Positions 1 through 8,693 of a stretch of DNA of 64,000 nt are shown here, in pieces (the stretch's first letter is position 1; each line of letters opens with the position of its first letter). The stretch spans positions 1,569,969-1,633,968 of the forward strand of contig NZ_JANTPT010000001.1 in assembly GCF_024753565.1 (NCBI RefSeq), written 5' to 3'. This DNA comes from Mechercharimyces sp. CAU 1602. GTDB taxonomy: Bacteria > Bacillota > Bacilli > Thermoactinomycetales > JANTPT01. Both the position numbers and the translations under genes were made by a program. Below the pieces are notes generated by a model. It made no database searches, was not told the origin of the DNA, and was given only the letters and a program-made list of their open reading frames with translations.

Positions 1-1242
1 CACATCTATTTGCAATCCTGCACGCAGTAACTGCTCTGCTTTTCTCATCATGGCAACATTGAGTTGGAAAATCCAGTGATAAAATTGCAGGTGATCCACT
101 GCCTCTATCTGGTCTTCATCCACTGTCTGCACACGGTGAACGTGGATTCCTTCCACCTTTTCATAAGTAGGTGCTTCTTTTACTTCGTACGTAATCATAT
201 GCACTTCTATCTGTTGCTTGATTAAATGGCGTGCTAATTGATATACCGCTGTTCCCATTCCCCCTACAAATCGTGGCGGAAATTCCCAGCAGAGGATCAT
301 CACACTTAAGCTTTTTTTCGTCTCCCACCCCACTGTTTGAGAATCGCTTCTTTTCAGCAATTGCTCATCTTCTTTTATATCTGAATATTCATCTTCTTTT
401 TCCATCTGCTCTAACTCCACCGGATCAATTAAACCTAGGCGGATATCATCATAAATCTTAGTAAACTGTACTAAATGACCATGAATCCGTTCTATCGTCT
501 CATCCCGATCAACTCCCTTCTTATGTAGTGAGATCCAATCGGCCTGAGCACTACGTAGCCTTCTACTCGCCAGCACCATCGCACGCCGTTTAAGCGGTGA
601 AGAGCCACTCGTTATTTTCCCCATCCGTTTTTCTGCCATATGAAGATGACGATAAAGCCAATACTCCTGTTCCATCGCTTTTAATATTTCTGCATCAGCA
701 AACTTCTTTTCCTGCCCGCTTGTTGCTACTGATGTTGAAGAAAGTAAGGGAGTATACTGTGGAAGATGGATCCCTTCTTTGTACTTTAAACAGAGATAGG
801 CACAATAAATCCGATCCTCTGTTACATCTATAAAGCACTCCCGTGTAGTGGGATCAATCACCTTTTCCCAATACAGATCTCCATTCCCCTCATCTTTCGT
901 ATAAGTGATATCGTACACACACAACACCATGTCAGCCGATTGCTGATTCTTATCAAGAAAGGAAGCAATCATTCTCTTCAAGGAGGCATTCCATTCCCAA
1001 TAAAGAAAAACTTTTGTTGAACTGTAAGGATGCATAACTAACATATTTTCACCATAATCTTCTGGCAATAGCAATGACCATTTCTTAGTCGTGCTCGATT
1101 TCTGCTTGGGGATATTAGGTTTCTTCATCTCCTCATATAAAATAGTGTGTAATTGTGCCATCGAAATAGAGTAACGATTACTCAGAGTAGTCAATTTTTC
1201 TCCATTGCGAAATAAATTAATGATCTGTTCCTCTATGTTCAT
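1..1242 (-). CDS. DUF4912 / glycosyltransferase family 4 fusion, C-terminus off window
   Basis: This gene starts with ATG at 1242-1240 and is open for 414 codons to the left edge, so its C-terminus is missing. A GAGGTGG ribosome binding site lies 8-9 bases upstream. The first ~55 residues include a helix-turn-helix-like stretch. Residues ~55-165 resemble DUF4912, with the motif YGENMLVMHPYSSTKVFLYW. A charged linker follows. From about residue 315 the N-terminal Rossmann domain of a GT4/GT5 (glycogen-synthase-like) transferase begins: MILCWEFPPRFVGGMGTAVY, with the glycine-rich nucleotide-sugar loop. DUF4912 joined to a glycosyltransferase is a known arrangement in Bacillales and may serve storage-glucan or surface-glycan synthesis; the substrate cannot be read here. 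The next gene on this strand is the SleB-like hydrolase upstream, separated by a terminator. Confidence 0.85.
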   Translation of the reverse strand, partial: MNIEEQIINLFRNGEKLTTLSNRYSISMAQLHTILYEEMKKPNIPKQKSSTTKKWSLLLPEDYGENMLVMHPYSSTKVFLYWEWNASLKRMIASFLDKNQQSADMVLCVYDITYTKDEGNGDLYWEKVIDPTTRECFIDVTEDRIYCAYLCLKYKEGIHLPQYTPLLSSTSVATSGQEKKFADAEILKAMEQEYWLYRHLHMAEKRMGKITSGSSPLKRRAMVLASRRLRSAQADWISLHKKGVDRDETIERIHGHLVQFTKIYDDIRLGLIDPVELEQMEKEDEYSDIKEDEQLLKRSDSQTVGWETKKSLSVMILCWEFPPRFVGGMGTAVYQLARHLIKQQIEVHMITYEVKEAPTYEKVEGIHVHRVQTVDEDQIEAVDHLQFYHWIFQLNVAMMRKAEQLLRAGLQIDV

Positions 1243-1329
1243 TATTTTGCACCACCTCATTCATCGTGCGGGAATGATATGTTGTTATGGTTATGACCAT
1301 TAGATCTTCCCTATTCCCTTCCCCCAATA

Positions 1330-1367
1330 CAAAATAAAGAAGGGGCTGGTGAGTACCAGCCCCTTCT
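1330..1367 (-). terminator. Rho-independent terminator after the SleB-like gene
   Basis: A perfect 13-bp stem (1338-1350 pairs with 1355-1367, GAGT/ACTC loop) is followed on the minus strand by a T-rich tail. It ends the cortex hydrolase transcript just before the glycosyltransferase gene. Confidence 0.9.
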
Positions 1368-1368
1368 T

Positions 1369-2403
1369 CTACTTAGCAAAAATATGCTTGCCTATCTGTT
1401 TTGTCTGTGGGCGTCCCCAAATCCAATCGGACGAAGCAGTGTCTGGGTTAAAATAATATATAGATCCACCTGTGGGGTCCCATCCATTAAGAGCATCAAA
1501 GCAGGCCTTTCTCGCTTGTTCATTGGGATCCAACCAAAAAGTTCCATTGGCCACAGCTTCAAAAGCAAGTGGTTGAAAAATAACTCCGGATGGTGTGTTA
1601 GGAAACTTTTCATCATCCAACCGATTAAGGATAACAGCTGCTACTGCTACTTGACCCACATAAGGCTCACCGCGTGCCTCTGAATAGACCGCTCGCGCCA
1701 TCAACTGAATATCTCCCTCATCCATTCCCCCGGCTACTTTCTTGGTAAGCTGTTCTTCCCCTTTTCCTTTCTGCTGCTCGGATGTATCACCCTTCGGGGA
1801 TTCATTTTTTCCTTTTTTAACTATATCGCTATTTTCTTTGAAATCATCCGCTTTTGGATTCCAATTTTTTGTGGCAACCCATAATTTTTCACGCGTATTC
1901 ACACCGATTTTTCCATCTACGGGAATCCCAAATTCATATTGGAAAAGTCGTGCCGCTTTATACGTTCTCTCTCCAAAGTGACCATCCACTTTGCCCGTAT
2001 AAAAACCGAGATAGGAAAGGCGCTGTTGTAATTCCCATATATAGCCACCTGCATCCCCTTTTACATATATGCGTCCACTTAAACCTGGGGTCCACGCCTT
2101 CGTTGATTCCCATAATTTACGTTTAGTCTTGCCACCTACTACACCATCTACCTTCATACCAAAAGAGTACTGGAAGAGGCGCACCGCTTTTTCCGTGCGA
2201 TCAGCAAACTGTCCATCTACTTTCCCCGTATAAAAGCCTATATACTTCAATCTGTTTTGTAATTCATACACGTCTCCACCTTTTGCTCCTACTTTTAGCT
2301 CTTCACTACCAAAGGCAGAGACGACGGCTTGGTAAGAAAAGAACAAACTACCACCAAGCAATAACATACAAATTACCCATACCATTAATCGTCGTTTATT
2401 CAT
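1369..2403 (-). CDS. SleB-family spore cortex/cell-wall hydrolase with two peptidoglycan-binding domains
   Basis: A 344-residue exported protein. Residues 1-30 form a signal peptide or membrane anchor (basic start, then a hydrophobic core). Two PG_binding_1 modules follow, at ~36-100 and ~112-178, with near-identical RLxYxGFYTGKVDG motifs. A charged linker (~185-225) leads to a Hydrolase_2 (SleB/CwlJ) domain at ~230-344. The conserved AVYSEARGEP motif includes the likely catalytic Glu242. SleB of Bacillus usually has one PG-binding module, so the duplication is notable. The family cleaves muramic-lactam-containing cortex peptidoglycan as a lytic transglycosylase during germination, and that is the likely role here; no ypeB partner is adjacent. 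ATG at 2403 follows AAAGG about 10 bases upstream. Confidence 0.9.
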   Translation of the reverse strand: MNKRRLMVWVICMLLLGGSLFFSYQAVVSAFGSEELKVGAKGGDVYELQNRLKYIGFYTGKVDGQFADRTEKAVRLFQYSFGMKVDGVVGGKTKRKLWESTKAWTPGLSGRIYVKGDAGGYIWELQQRLSYLGFYTGKVDGHFGERTYKAARLFQYEFGIPVDGKIGVNTREKLWVATKNWNPKADDFKENSDIVKKGKNESPKGDTSEQQKGKGEEQLTKKVAGGMDEGDIQLMARAVYSEARGEPYVGQVAVAAVILNRLDDEKFPNTPSGVIFQPLAFEAVANGTFWLDPNEQARKACFDALNGWDPTGGSIYYFNPDTASSDWIWGRPQTKQIGKHIFAK

Positions 2404-2527
2404 TGCTTGTCAACCTTTCTCATGATTCGCTTTACCGTTATTATGTCAATCTCCTACGTGGATATGCACTACCATTCAACTTCACAACGATAGGCACGTA
2501 CGCAGCTGCATTTGTCAATACGTTATA

Positions 2528-2536
2528 TGCTATAAT
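2528..2536 (+). promoter_or_regulatory. Extended -10 element before the penicillin-binding protein gene
   Basis: TGCTATAAT is a perfect extended -10. A TTGTCA at 2512-2517 lies only 13 bases upstream, too close for a normal -35. The predicted transcript would start near 2543, almost at the AAGGAGGAG ribosome site (2542-2550). Confidence 0.55.
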
Positions 2537-2556
2537 GTCACAAGGAGGAGTTGGAA

Positions 2557-4869
2557 ATGAAAAAGGCACCGCAAGTAGGTTTTTGGCGTATGATGCGCCG
2601 CTACCTTTTATTATTTCGCAGTATGATCACAAAAAAATGGTTATTCTTCGTAGCAGGGGTTTCCTTCTCTTTGTTATTGATTGCATTGGCTACAGTTGCC
2701 CTCACCGCGAAAATTTATGATCTAGATGAGATGCAACAAATGCAATTTGCCTCCACCCTCTATGAAGCAAAGGGACAACCAGCACTAACTATGGGCGATA
2801 GTAACCGTGAGCACATAGCGCTCGAAGATATACAAACCCCTCTGCTCGTAAAAACCGTGTTAGCTGTGGAGGATTCACGCTTCTATGAACATAATGGTGT
2901 TGACTATTATGGTATCGTTCGCGCGCTCACCGTTAATGCTCGTACTTTAAAACCTGCTGAAGGGGGAAGTACGATCACAATGCAGGTAGCACGCAACACC
3001 ATTCTCCACAGTCGTAAAAAAAGAATGGTACGGAAAATCCGAGAGGTGTTTATTTCTTGGAACTTAGAGCGACGCTACAGTAAAGATGAGATCCTAGAAT
3101 CATATTTAAATTACATATACTTAGGAAACAATGTCCGCGGCATCAAGATGGCGGCAAAGATATACTTTGATAAAGATTTAAGCACAGATAAGCTTGAGCC
3201 ACATGAAATTGCCATGCTAGCCAGCCTACCCAAAGGTCCAGATATTTACAATCCATATAAAAACCCCAAATTAGCGAAAGAACGTCGAAACACTGTGCTT
3301 GCCGTCATGGCTAACTCAGGTCTGATAACCATTGAGGAGAAGAAAAAGTATCAGGCAGCTGACTTAGGTGTAAATCCTGATTACCTCTCCAAACATATAA
3401 AAAATGACCCATATCAAGCATATGTAGACCTTGTCGTTCAAGAAGCCGCTGAGCGTTACGAGATGGAAGCTGAAGAGTTTGTTAATGGAGGCTATAAAGT
3501 GTATACCGCTCTCCGTCCTTCTATCCAAACCTCTTTAGAAGAGAGTCTTGATGCAAATGAAACATATCAAGGACAAAACAACCTCAATAGTGGAGCAATC
3601 ATGCTTGATCCTTCAACAGGGGAGATTGTCTCCGTCGGTGGTGGTCGCAATTATAAACACGGATATACGCATGGTGCCTTGTTGCGTCGTCAGCCCGGTT
3701 CCACCATCAAACCGATTACTGTCTATTCTCCACTCATTGAGGAACATGGATACAACGAATATACTCAAGTCTCTGATGACCCTTATCACATCGGAGACTG
3801 GAAGCCGCAAAATGCCGATCAGACAACACACGGTAGTGTATATCTTAAAACTGCGGTTGCCCAATCGTATAATATTACGGCCGCCCGCTTACTTCATGAA
3901 GTCGTTGGTGAAGATAAAGCATATACGTATGGCTCAACAGCTGGCCTGACCTTAGACGAGAAAGATCGCTCACCCGCCGCCTTATCCCTCGGCGGTCTCA
4001 CTTATGGCGTAACGACAAAAGAAATGGCTGAGGCTTACAGTGCGTTAGCCAATGGCGGAGAGAAGACAGAAGCTCACGCTATCCGTCAAATCGTAGATGC
4101 TGATGGGAATGAAATTCAACCGAAAACAGAGCGTAAAACGATTCAATGGATCAGTAAAAAATCGGCCTATTATATGACTCGTCTATTACAATACGCTGTC
4201 GATCATGGTACGGGTAATAATGCTAAATTAGCAGACGGCCGTGTTGCCGCAGGAAAAACGGGAACTACACAAAACAGCGATGTTGGTTGGTTTGTTGGCT
4301 ATACACCTGAACTAGTGATGGCGGTCATGGTGTATCAAGAGGATCCTACACAACAATCAACACTTGCTGGGGGAACAATCCCTGCTCATATCTTTCAGAA
4401 GACCATGAGTCGCACCTTGGAAGGGGAGCCCATTCGCTCATTCCGAAACCCAGGGGTTCCTCTACCGCAACCTCCTTTTCAACTACAACAGGTACAAGAT
4501 TTACAAGGCTCTTATACCCAGAGTTCACAATCTATCTCCTTAACATGGAGTGACCAAGGCAAACGAGTTGCATACGAGGTACAGCGTTCAATCCAAAATC
4601 AAGATTGGGAAACCCTTACTACCGTAGATAAGGGAAGTTATACTGATACTTTAAAGGATGCCGACCTCCCCACTCCTTCAGAAGATGAGGAAGAGTGGGC
4701 ATACAGCTATCGCGTCATTGCTATCGACCAACAAAGTGGCAAGACATCCTCACCATCCAATCTATATCAAGTCACGTTAACAGCTCGCATCATCGACGAT
4801 GAAACAAATGAGGAAGAGCCCCCTCCCACTGAGGGAGAAGGCTCTATCGATCCTGAACATGATTTATGA
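2557..4869 (+). CDS. Class A penicillin-binding protein (transglycosylase/transpeptidase)
   Basis: A bifunctional peptidoglycan synthase of about 770 residues, acting at the outer face of the membrane. There is one transmembrane segment (~28-52), then a GT51 glycosyltransferase domain (~85-260) with the AVEDSRFYEH motif (catalytic Glu105) and GGSTITMQVARN. The transpeptidase domain has S382-x-x-K385 in QPGSTIKP, S437-Y-N439 and K567-T-G569. A fibronectin type III-like domain (~640-750) and an acidic tail follow. An in-frame TTG at 2551 is possible, but ATG 2557 is better placed behind the AAGGAGGAG site. It resembles PBP1A/PBP2c-type enzymes; the paralogue cannot be named from sequence alone. 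It is divergent from the SleB-like gene. Confidence 0.93.
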   Translation: MKKAPQVGFWRMMRRYLLLFRSMITKKWLFFVAGVSFSLLLIALATVALTAKIYDLDEMQQMQFASTLYEAKGQPALTMGDSNREHIALEDIQTPLLVKTVLAVEDSRFYEHNGVDYYGIVRALTVNARTLKPAEGGSTITMQVARNTILHSRKKRMVRKIREVFISWNLERRYSKDEILESYLNYIYLGNNVRGIKMAAKIYFDKDLSTDKLEPHEIAMLASLPKGPDIYNPYKNPKLAKERRNTVLAVMANSGLITIEEKKKYQAADLGVNPDYLSKHIKNDPYQAYVDLVVQEAAERYEMEAEEFVNGGYKVYTALRPSIQTSLEESLDANETYQGQNNLNSGAIMLDPSTGEIVSVGGGRNYKHGYTHGALLRRQPGSTIKPITVYSPLIEEHGYNEYTQVSDDPYHIGDWKPQNADQTTHGSVYLKTAVAQSYNITAARLLHEVVGEDKAYTYGSTAGLTLDEKDRSPAALSLGGLTYGVTTKEMAEAYSALANGGEKTEAHAIRQIVDADGNEIQPKTERKTIQWISKKSAYYMTRLLQYAVDHGTGNNAKLADGRVAAGKTGTTQNSDVGWFVGYTPELVMAVMVYQEDPTQQSTLAGGTIPAHIFQKTMSRTLEGEPIRSFRNPGVPLPQPPFQLQQVQDLQGSYTQSSQSISLTWSDQGKRVAYEVQRSIQNQDWETLTTVDKGSYTDTLKDADLPTPSEDEEEWAYSYRVIAIDQQSGKTSSPSNLYQVTLTARIIDDETNEEEPPPTEGEGSIDPEHDL

Positions 4870-4978
4870 TTCTATTTTTTGGATTCCACTATTCACATCA
4901 ATCCATACAGTATAGAAATCAGCCCTTAAACCATAACATCATTCGCTGCCTCCTGGCGCGATCTCTAGGTTGCTATGC

Positions 4979-5185
4979 TTAACCGCGACGGCGATTTCTT
5001 GTGTTAGTGTAGCTATACGATTTGCCATTTCCGGAAACCGTTTCTCTTGCACCAGATCCATTTACACTCGTCGCTACTGAACGACGACCACTTTTACGTC
5101 CCCCTCTAGTCGAAGCCGTCCGTCTATTGCGGGGCGTAGTTGCTAGTTCATTCATTAATTCATTCATTAAATCTCTCATCTTCAC
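4979..5185 (-). CDS. Small Arg/Gly/Ser-rich basic protein, unknown function
   Basis: A 68-residue product is read from a GTG at 5185, which sits 9 bases after AAGGAGG (5195-5201); an ATG two codons in is an alternative. The N-terminus contains a tandem repeat, LMNELMNEL, encoded by a 12-base duplication, and could form a short amphipathic helix. The remainder is low complexity and strongly basic (RNRR, GGRKSGRRS, TRNRRRG), likely disordered and able to bind nucleic acid or acidic polymer. I do not recognise the family. The strong ribosome site and isolated position support a real gene. A small spore or nucleoid-associated protein is only a guess. Confidence 0.6.
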   Translation of the reverse strand: MKMRDLMNELMNELATTPRNRRTASTRGGRKSGRRSVATSVNGSGARETVSGNGKSYSYTNTRNRRRG

Positions 5186-5286
5186 ACTACCCACCTCCTT
5201 TTTTTCTACTCACCATATGCTATGCGCTATTATGATTCTGGTAACAACCTTTGTATACTAAAGCGATAATTTCAACTTTTAACTAT

Positions 5287-5326
5287 AAAAAAGCAGCGAA
5301 ACGCGTTTACGTCTCACTGCTTTTTT
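5287..5326 (-). terminator. Terminator after cvpA
   Basis: AAAAAAGCAG (5287-5296) pairs with CTGCTTTTTT (5317-5326), with further partial pairing inside. The stem carries A/T runs on both sides, so it could act in both directions. It overlaps the cvpA stop codon. Confidence 0.85.
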
Positions 5327-5852
5327 ATGAGCTGATCGTTAATAATAACATATTAACTAACTCTGGTCCCCATTGTAAAAAATAAGGAGCCAATACTGAT
5401 TGATGTAACCATACCTGAACTTCGTCATGTGGTAGAACACTAAATAGATTAAGGCCAATCAATAGAATAAATACAGCTTGCAACGAGGCAAGCGCTAATC
5501 CACTCAATCCGTTGAGAGTAGAGAGCACTGGCAGCTGTGTCAACCGATTGATAGCGGAAGTTACCAACGATAACATCACTTTCATCATCACATATAAAAA
5601 GAAAAATGCGAGCAGATGGTACACCACGTCTTCAACAGGTATGAAACCGGACAACCCTTTACTGTCGATCGCTTGAGGGAGAGAAAATATCCGCTTGAGT
5701 ATCGGGACGAAATCATCTTTGAAGGAGTATGCAAATAGAACAGCTATCATCATATTAATCATAGACGCAACCTGCAATACAAATCCCAGTCGATAGCCAC
5801 GAAGCAAACGAATCCCAATAAAACATATAATCAAGCCATCGAGCACATTCAT
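5325..5852 (-). CDS. CvpA family membrane protein (YshB-like)
   Basis: A 175-residue protein with about four hydrophobic segments, at roughly 3-45, 70-92 and 108-140. The N-terminal pattern of a helix, RLLRGYRLGF and a second helix is typical of the CvpA/colicin V production family. In Bacillus the equivalent gene (yshB) follows zapA, as here: the zapA stop TAA shares its last A with this ATG, so translation is probably coupled. The molecular function of CvpA proteins is poorly defined; links to cell envelope and division are inferred from context. ATG start at 5852. Confidence 0.85.
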   Translation of the reverse strand: MNVLDGLIICFIGIRLLRGYRLGFVLQVASMINMMIAVLFAYSFKDDFVPILKRIFSLPQAIDSKGLSGFIPVEDVVYHLLAFFFLYVMMKVMLSLVTSAINRLTQLPVLSTLNGLSGLALASLQAVFILLIGLNLFSVLPHDEVQVWLHQSVLAPYFLQWGPELVNMLLLTISS

Positions 5853-6106
5853 TAGAGTTCCTCATCCTCAATCAGATGTAATATCTCTTCATGTTCACGC
5901 TGTAATTTCATATATTCATCCGCTATATTTACAGCTGATAATACTGCAATTCGAGTTGTATCCAGCCGTTCATTCGATTGCGCGATCGTATGCATCTTTT
6001 CATCGACCAGTCGAGCCACTTCACGCATATATCCGGGACTCGCCTTACCCGTAAGTGAATAGGTACGATCATAAATTTCTACATGTAGTTTGTTTTTGCT
6101 CATCAT
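5852..6106 (-). CDS. zapA: Cell division protein ZapA
   Basis: ZapA promotes FtsZ protofilament bundling at the division site. The chosen start (MMSKNKLHVEIYDRTY) gives 84 residues, the usual size; a reading frame open further upstream would add 24 poorly matching residues. A GGGGGAT ribosome site precedes the two adjacent ATG codons. The N-terminal beta-strand region (KLHVEIYDRTYSLTGK) is followed by the long C-terminal helix (~35-84), which is rich in heptads and forms the dimer/tetramer coiled coil. It lies between pheT and cvpA, as in Bacillus. It is separated from pheT by a terminator, so it must have its own promoter. Confidence 0.9.
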   Translation of the reverse strand: MMSKNKLHVEIYDRTYSLTGKASPGYMREVARLVDEKMHTIAQSNERLDTTRIAVLSAVNIADEYMKLQREHEEILHLIEDEEL

Positions 6107-6203
6107 CGATCCCCCATCCATGACACCCACAACCCATAACAAATAGGCTTGTTTCCTCTTATTATATAATGAGAGCATCGAAAAGCGAAAGAGCCACCAT
6201 CTG

Positions 6204-6241
6204 TTTTAAAAGTTGAGGAGCCGTCTATTACTCCTCAACTT
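6204..6241 (-). terminator. Terminator after pheT
   Basis: An 11-bp stem (6210-6220 with 6231-6241) is followed on the minus strand by TTTTAAAAC. It ends the pheST transcript. Confidence 0.85.
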
Positions 6242-6248
6242 CGCCTCT

Positions 6249-8681
6249 TTATTGCCTGAGCTCTGCTCCCAGTGTTTCTGTTATATGTTGTACGATTTTC
6301 CCATGCATTTGATGAACCTCTTCGTCCGTCAGCGTCCGCTCTGGATGGCGATAAGTTAGCGCATATGCCACACTTTTTTTACCAGCACCAATTTGGTTAC
6401 CCGCAAATACATCAAACAAGTTGACACGCTCCAACCACTCTCCACCAACACTTAAGATTGCTGTTTCAATCTGAGCTGAAGGGACATCTTCTCCTACAAC
6501 CAATGCCAAGTCACGCGATACTGCTGGATGACGCTTTAGCGCTTCAAATTTAATCTGTGGGCCTGCCACTTGAAACAGTAAACTAAGATCAATTTGGCAT
6601 ATAACAGTATCTTCCAAGCCATGCTGATCTGCTACAAGAGGGTGTAATTGACCTATCAATCCAATCACCTCTCCAGCAAGTACCATCTGTGCTGTTCGAC
6701 CTGGATGAAACCCTACTGGCTGTGCAGCCTGGTATTCAACCTCTTCGATACCCAAACGCATAAAGAGAGTATGGAGCACACCCTTGGCAACAAAAAAATC
6801 GATCGGAGGAGAGCTCATATTCCAGTTAGAAGGAATTAAATCCCCAGTCAACAAACCTGATAATTCCCACCGTTCATATGGTTGCTCTAATAAATCGTCC
6901 TTTTCATTAATGTACGTGCGGCCAATCTCAAATAACGATACCCGTTCATGTTGCCGCTTAATATTATACGAAGCCACCTCAATCAAGTGAGGCAACAGAC
7001 TGGTGCGCAATACACTATGCTCCCGACTCATCGGCATCATCACGGGAATGGGTTTAGGTTGTTCCTTTCCTGTAATCGATGCCATCTCTTTCCCAGCTGT
7101 CTCTTTCGTCAATGAATAAGTTTTTACTTCATGCATCCCCATCGAACGAAGAGTTTGACGTATCACACGCCGCATCTGCTGGTCTTTCGTCAATCCCCCA
7201 GGAGATTGTTTTCCCCAAGGTAACGTGGTAGGAAGGCGATCGTATCCGTAAAGACGCGCCACTTCCTCGATCAAATCAACATCTAGTGTTACATCTTGAC
7301 GACGTGAAGGTACCGTTACAAAGTATTGCTCCCCTTCCCGCTTAACATCAAAACGGAGCCGGTGAAAGATTTTTTCCACCTCTTCAGGATGAATTTGTAC
7401 ACCCAACAAAGTCGTTAAGCGCTCATGCTTTAGACTAATGGTCACATCTTCAATCCCGCCAACATGTTGCGAGGTCACAGAAGAACGTACACTCCCTCCT
7501 GCCAGTTCCACTAGTAATTGAACCGTTCGCTGTAGTGCTGGAATCACACGTTCAGGGTCAACACCCTTATCAAAGCGATTGCTCGCTTCAGTACGCAAAC
7601 CTAATTTGCGCGAAGTTTGTCTTACCATGGTTGGGGTGAAGTAAGCTGATTCTACTAACACACGAGTCGTTTCCGCTGTTACTTCAGAGGAAGATCCCCC
7701 CATAATACCCGCCAACGCAAGCGGTTCATCTTGCCCATCAGCTATCACCAACATTTCCTCATCCAGGATGCGCTCTACTCCATCCAAAGTTTGTATTCTC
7801 TCTTCAGCAAACGCATGCCGCACCTTAATTTTTTGAGCATTAATACGATCATAATCAAACGCGTGTAGCGGTTGACCATACTCTAACATCACATAGTTTG
7901 TAATATCAACAACGTTATTCACTGGGCGAATCCCCATCGCCATCAACCGGTTTTGCATCCATTGTGGTGAGGGAGCAATCTTCACATCAACCACTTGGCC
8001 TGCATACAACGGACATTCTTCTTCCGCCTGTAAGTGGATCTCAATATGTTCCACCGCACCTATACCAGGCTGGAGTTCTTCCGCTTGTGGTATAGAAAGA
8101 TCCCGTTCAAAGAGAGCCGCTACTTCATATGCCATTCCCCACATGGAAAGACAGTCAGAGCGATTAGGGGTAAGTCCTAGTTCCATTATCTGATCATCCA
8201 GTTCCAACACATCTGTAATCGGAGTTCCTACAGGCGCATCGCTCTCATTTAAAACGAGAATTCCTTCTTCCTTTCCCTTCGGTAAAAGTTTCTCTTCCAG
8301 TCCGATCTCTTTCGCCGAGCAGATCATCCCGCGAGACTCAACACCACGCAATTTAGAACGCTTAATCTTCATACCACCAGGAAGGCGTGCCCCTTCTATT
8401 GCAACAGGCACCCACTGCCCTTCTGCCACGTTGGGAGCGCCACACACAATTTGTCGATCTTCCTCTTCGCCTATATCTACGAAACAAATTCGTAATTTAT
8501 CTGCATCAGGATGAGCCTTTACAGAAACAACCCGTCCTAATAAGACTTTTGAAACTCCTTTATTGCGCGATTCTACTCCCTCTACCTCAATTCCGCCAAA
8601 GGTACATTTATCAGCAATCTTATCTACCGCTATATCCTGTACAGACACCACTTCTTGTAACCATCGGGTTGATATTTTCAT
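6249..8681 (-). CDS. pheT: Phenylalanyl-tRNA synthetase beta subunit
   Basis: The 810-residue beta subunit of the (alpha-beta)2 enzyme that charges tRNA-Phe. Visible domains in order are the EMAP/OB tRNA-binding fold (~40-155, GRVVSVKAHPDADKLRIC), the B3/B4 editing domain (~210-390, including PVNNVVDITNYVMLEYGQP), the B5 domain (~405-480), the catalytic-like core (~490-690) and the C-terminal anticodon-binding FDX-ACB domain (~715-808, FEALKRHPAVSRDLALVVG). Length is typical of Firmicutes PheT. It follows pheS by 12 bases and is co-transcribed under the pheS T-box. ATG 8681 has a modest AAGGAG site (ATAAGGAGTGAGTTAG). Confidence 0.97.
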   Translation of the reverse strand: MKISTRWLQEVVSVQDIAVDKIADKCTFGGIEVEGVESRNKGVSKVLLGRVVSVKAHPDADKLRICFVDIGEEEDRQIVCGAPNVAEGQWVPVAIEGARLPGGMKIKRSKLRGVESRGMICSAKEIGLEEKLLPKGKEEGILVLNESDAPVGTPITDVLELDDQIMELGLTPNRSDCLSMWGMAYEVAALFERDLSIPQAEELQPGIGAVEHIEIHLQAEEECPLYAGQVVDVKIAPSPQWMQNRLMAMGIRPVNNVVDITNYVMLEYGQPLHAFDYDRINAQKIKVRHAFAEERIQTLDGVERILDEEMLVIADGQDEPLALAGIMGGSSSEVTAETTRVLVESAYFTPTMVRQTSRKLGLRTEASNRFDKGVDPERVIPALQRTVQLLVELAGGSVRSSVTSQHVGGIEDVTISLKHERLTTLLGVQIHPEEVEKIFHRLRFDVKREGEQYFVTVPSRRQDVTLDVDLIEEVARLYGYDRLPTTLPWGKQSPGGLTKDQQMRRVIRQTLRSMGMHEVKTYSLTKETAGKEMASITGKEQPKPIPVMMPMSREHSVLRTSLLPHLIEVASYNIKRQHERVSLFEIGRTYINEKDDLLEQPYERWELSGLLTGDLIPSNWNMSSPPIDFFVAKGVLHTLFMRLGIEEVEYQAAQPVGFHPGRTAQMVLAGEVIGLIGQLHPLVADQHGLEDTVICQIDLSLLFQVAGPQIKFEALKRHPAVSRDLALVVGEDVPSAQIETAILSVGGEWLERVNLFDVFAGNQIGAGKKSVAYALTYRHPERTLTDEEVHQMHGKIVQHITETLGAELRQ

Positions 8682-8693
8682 CTAACTCACTCC

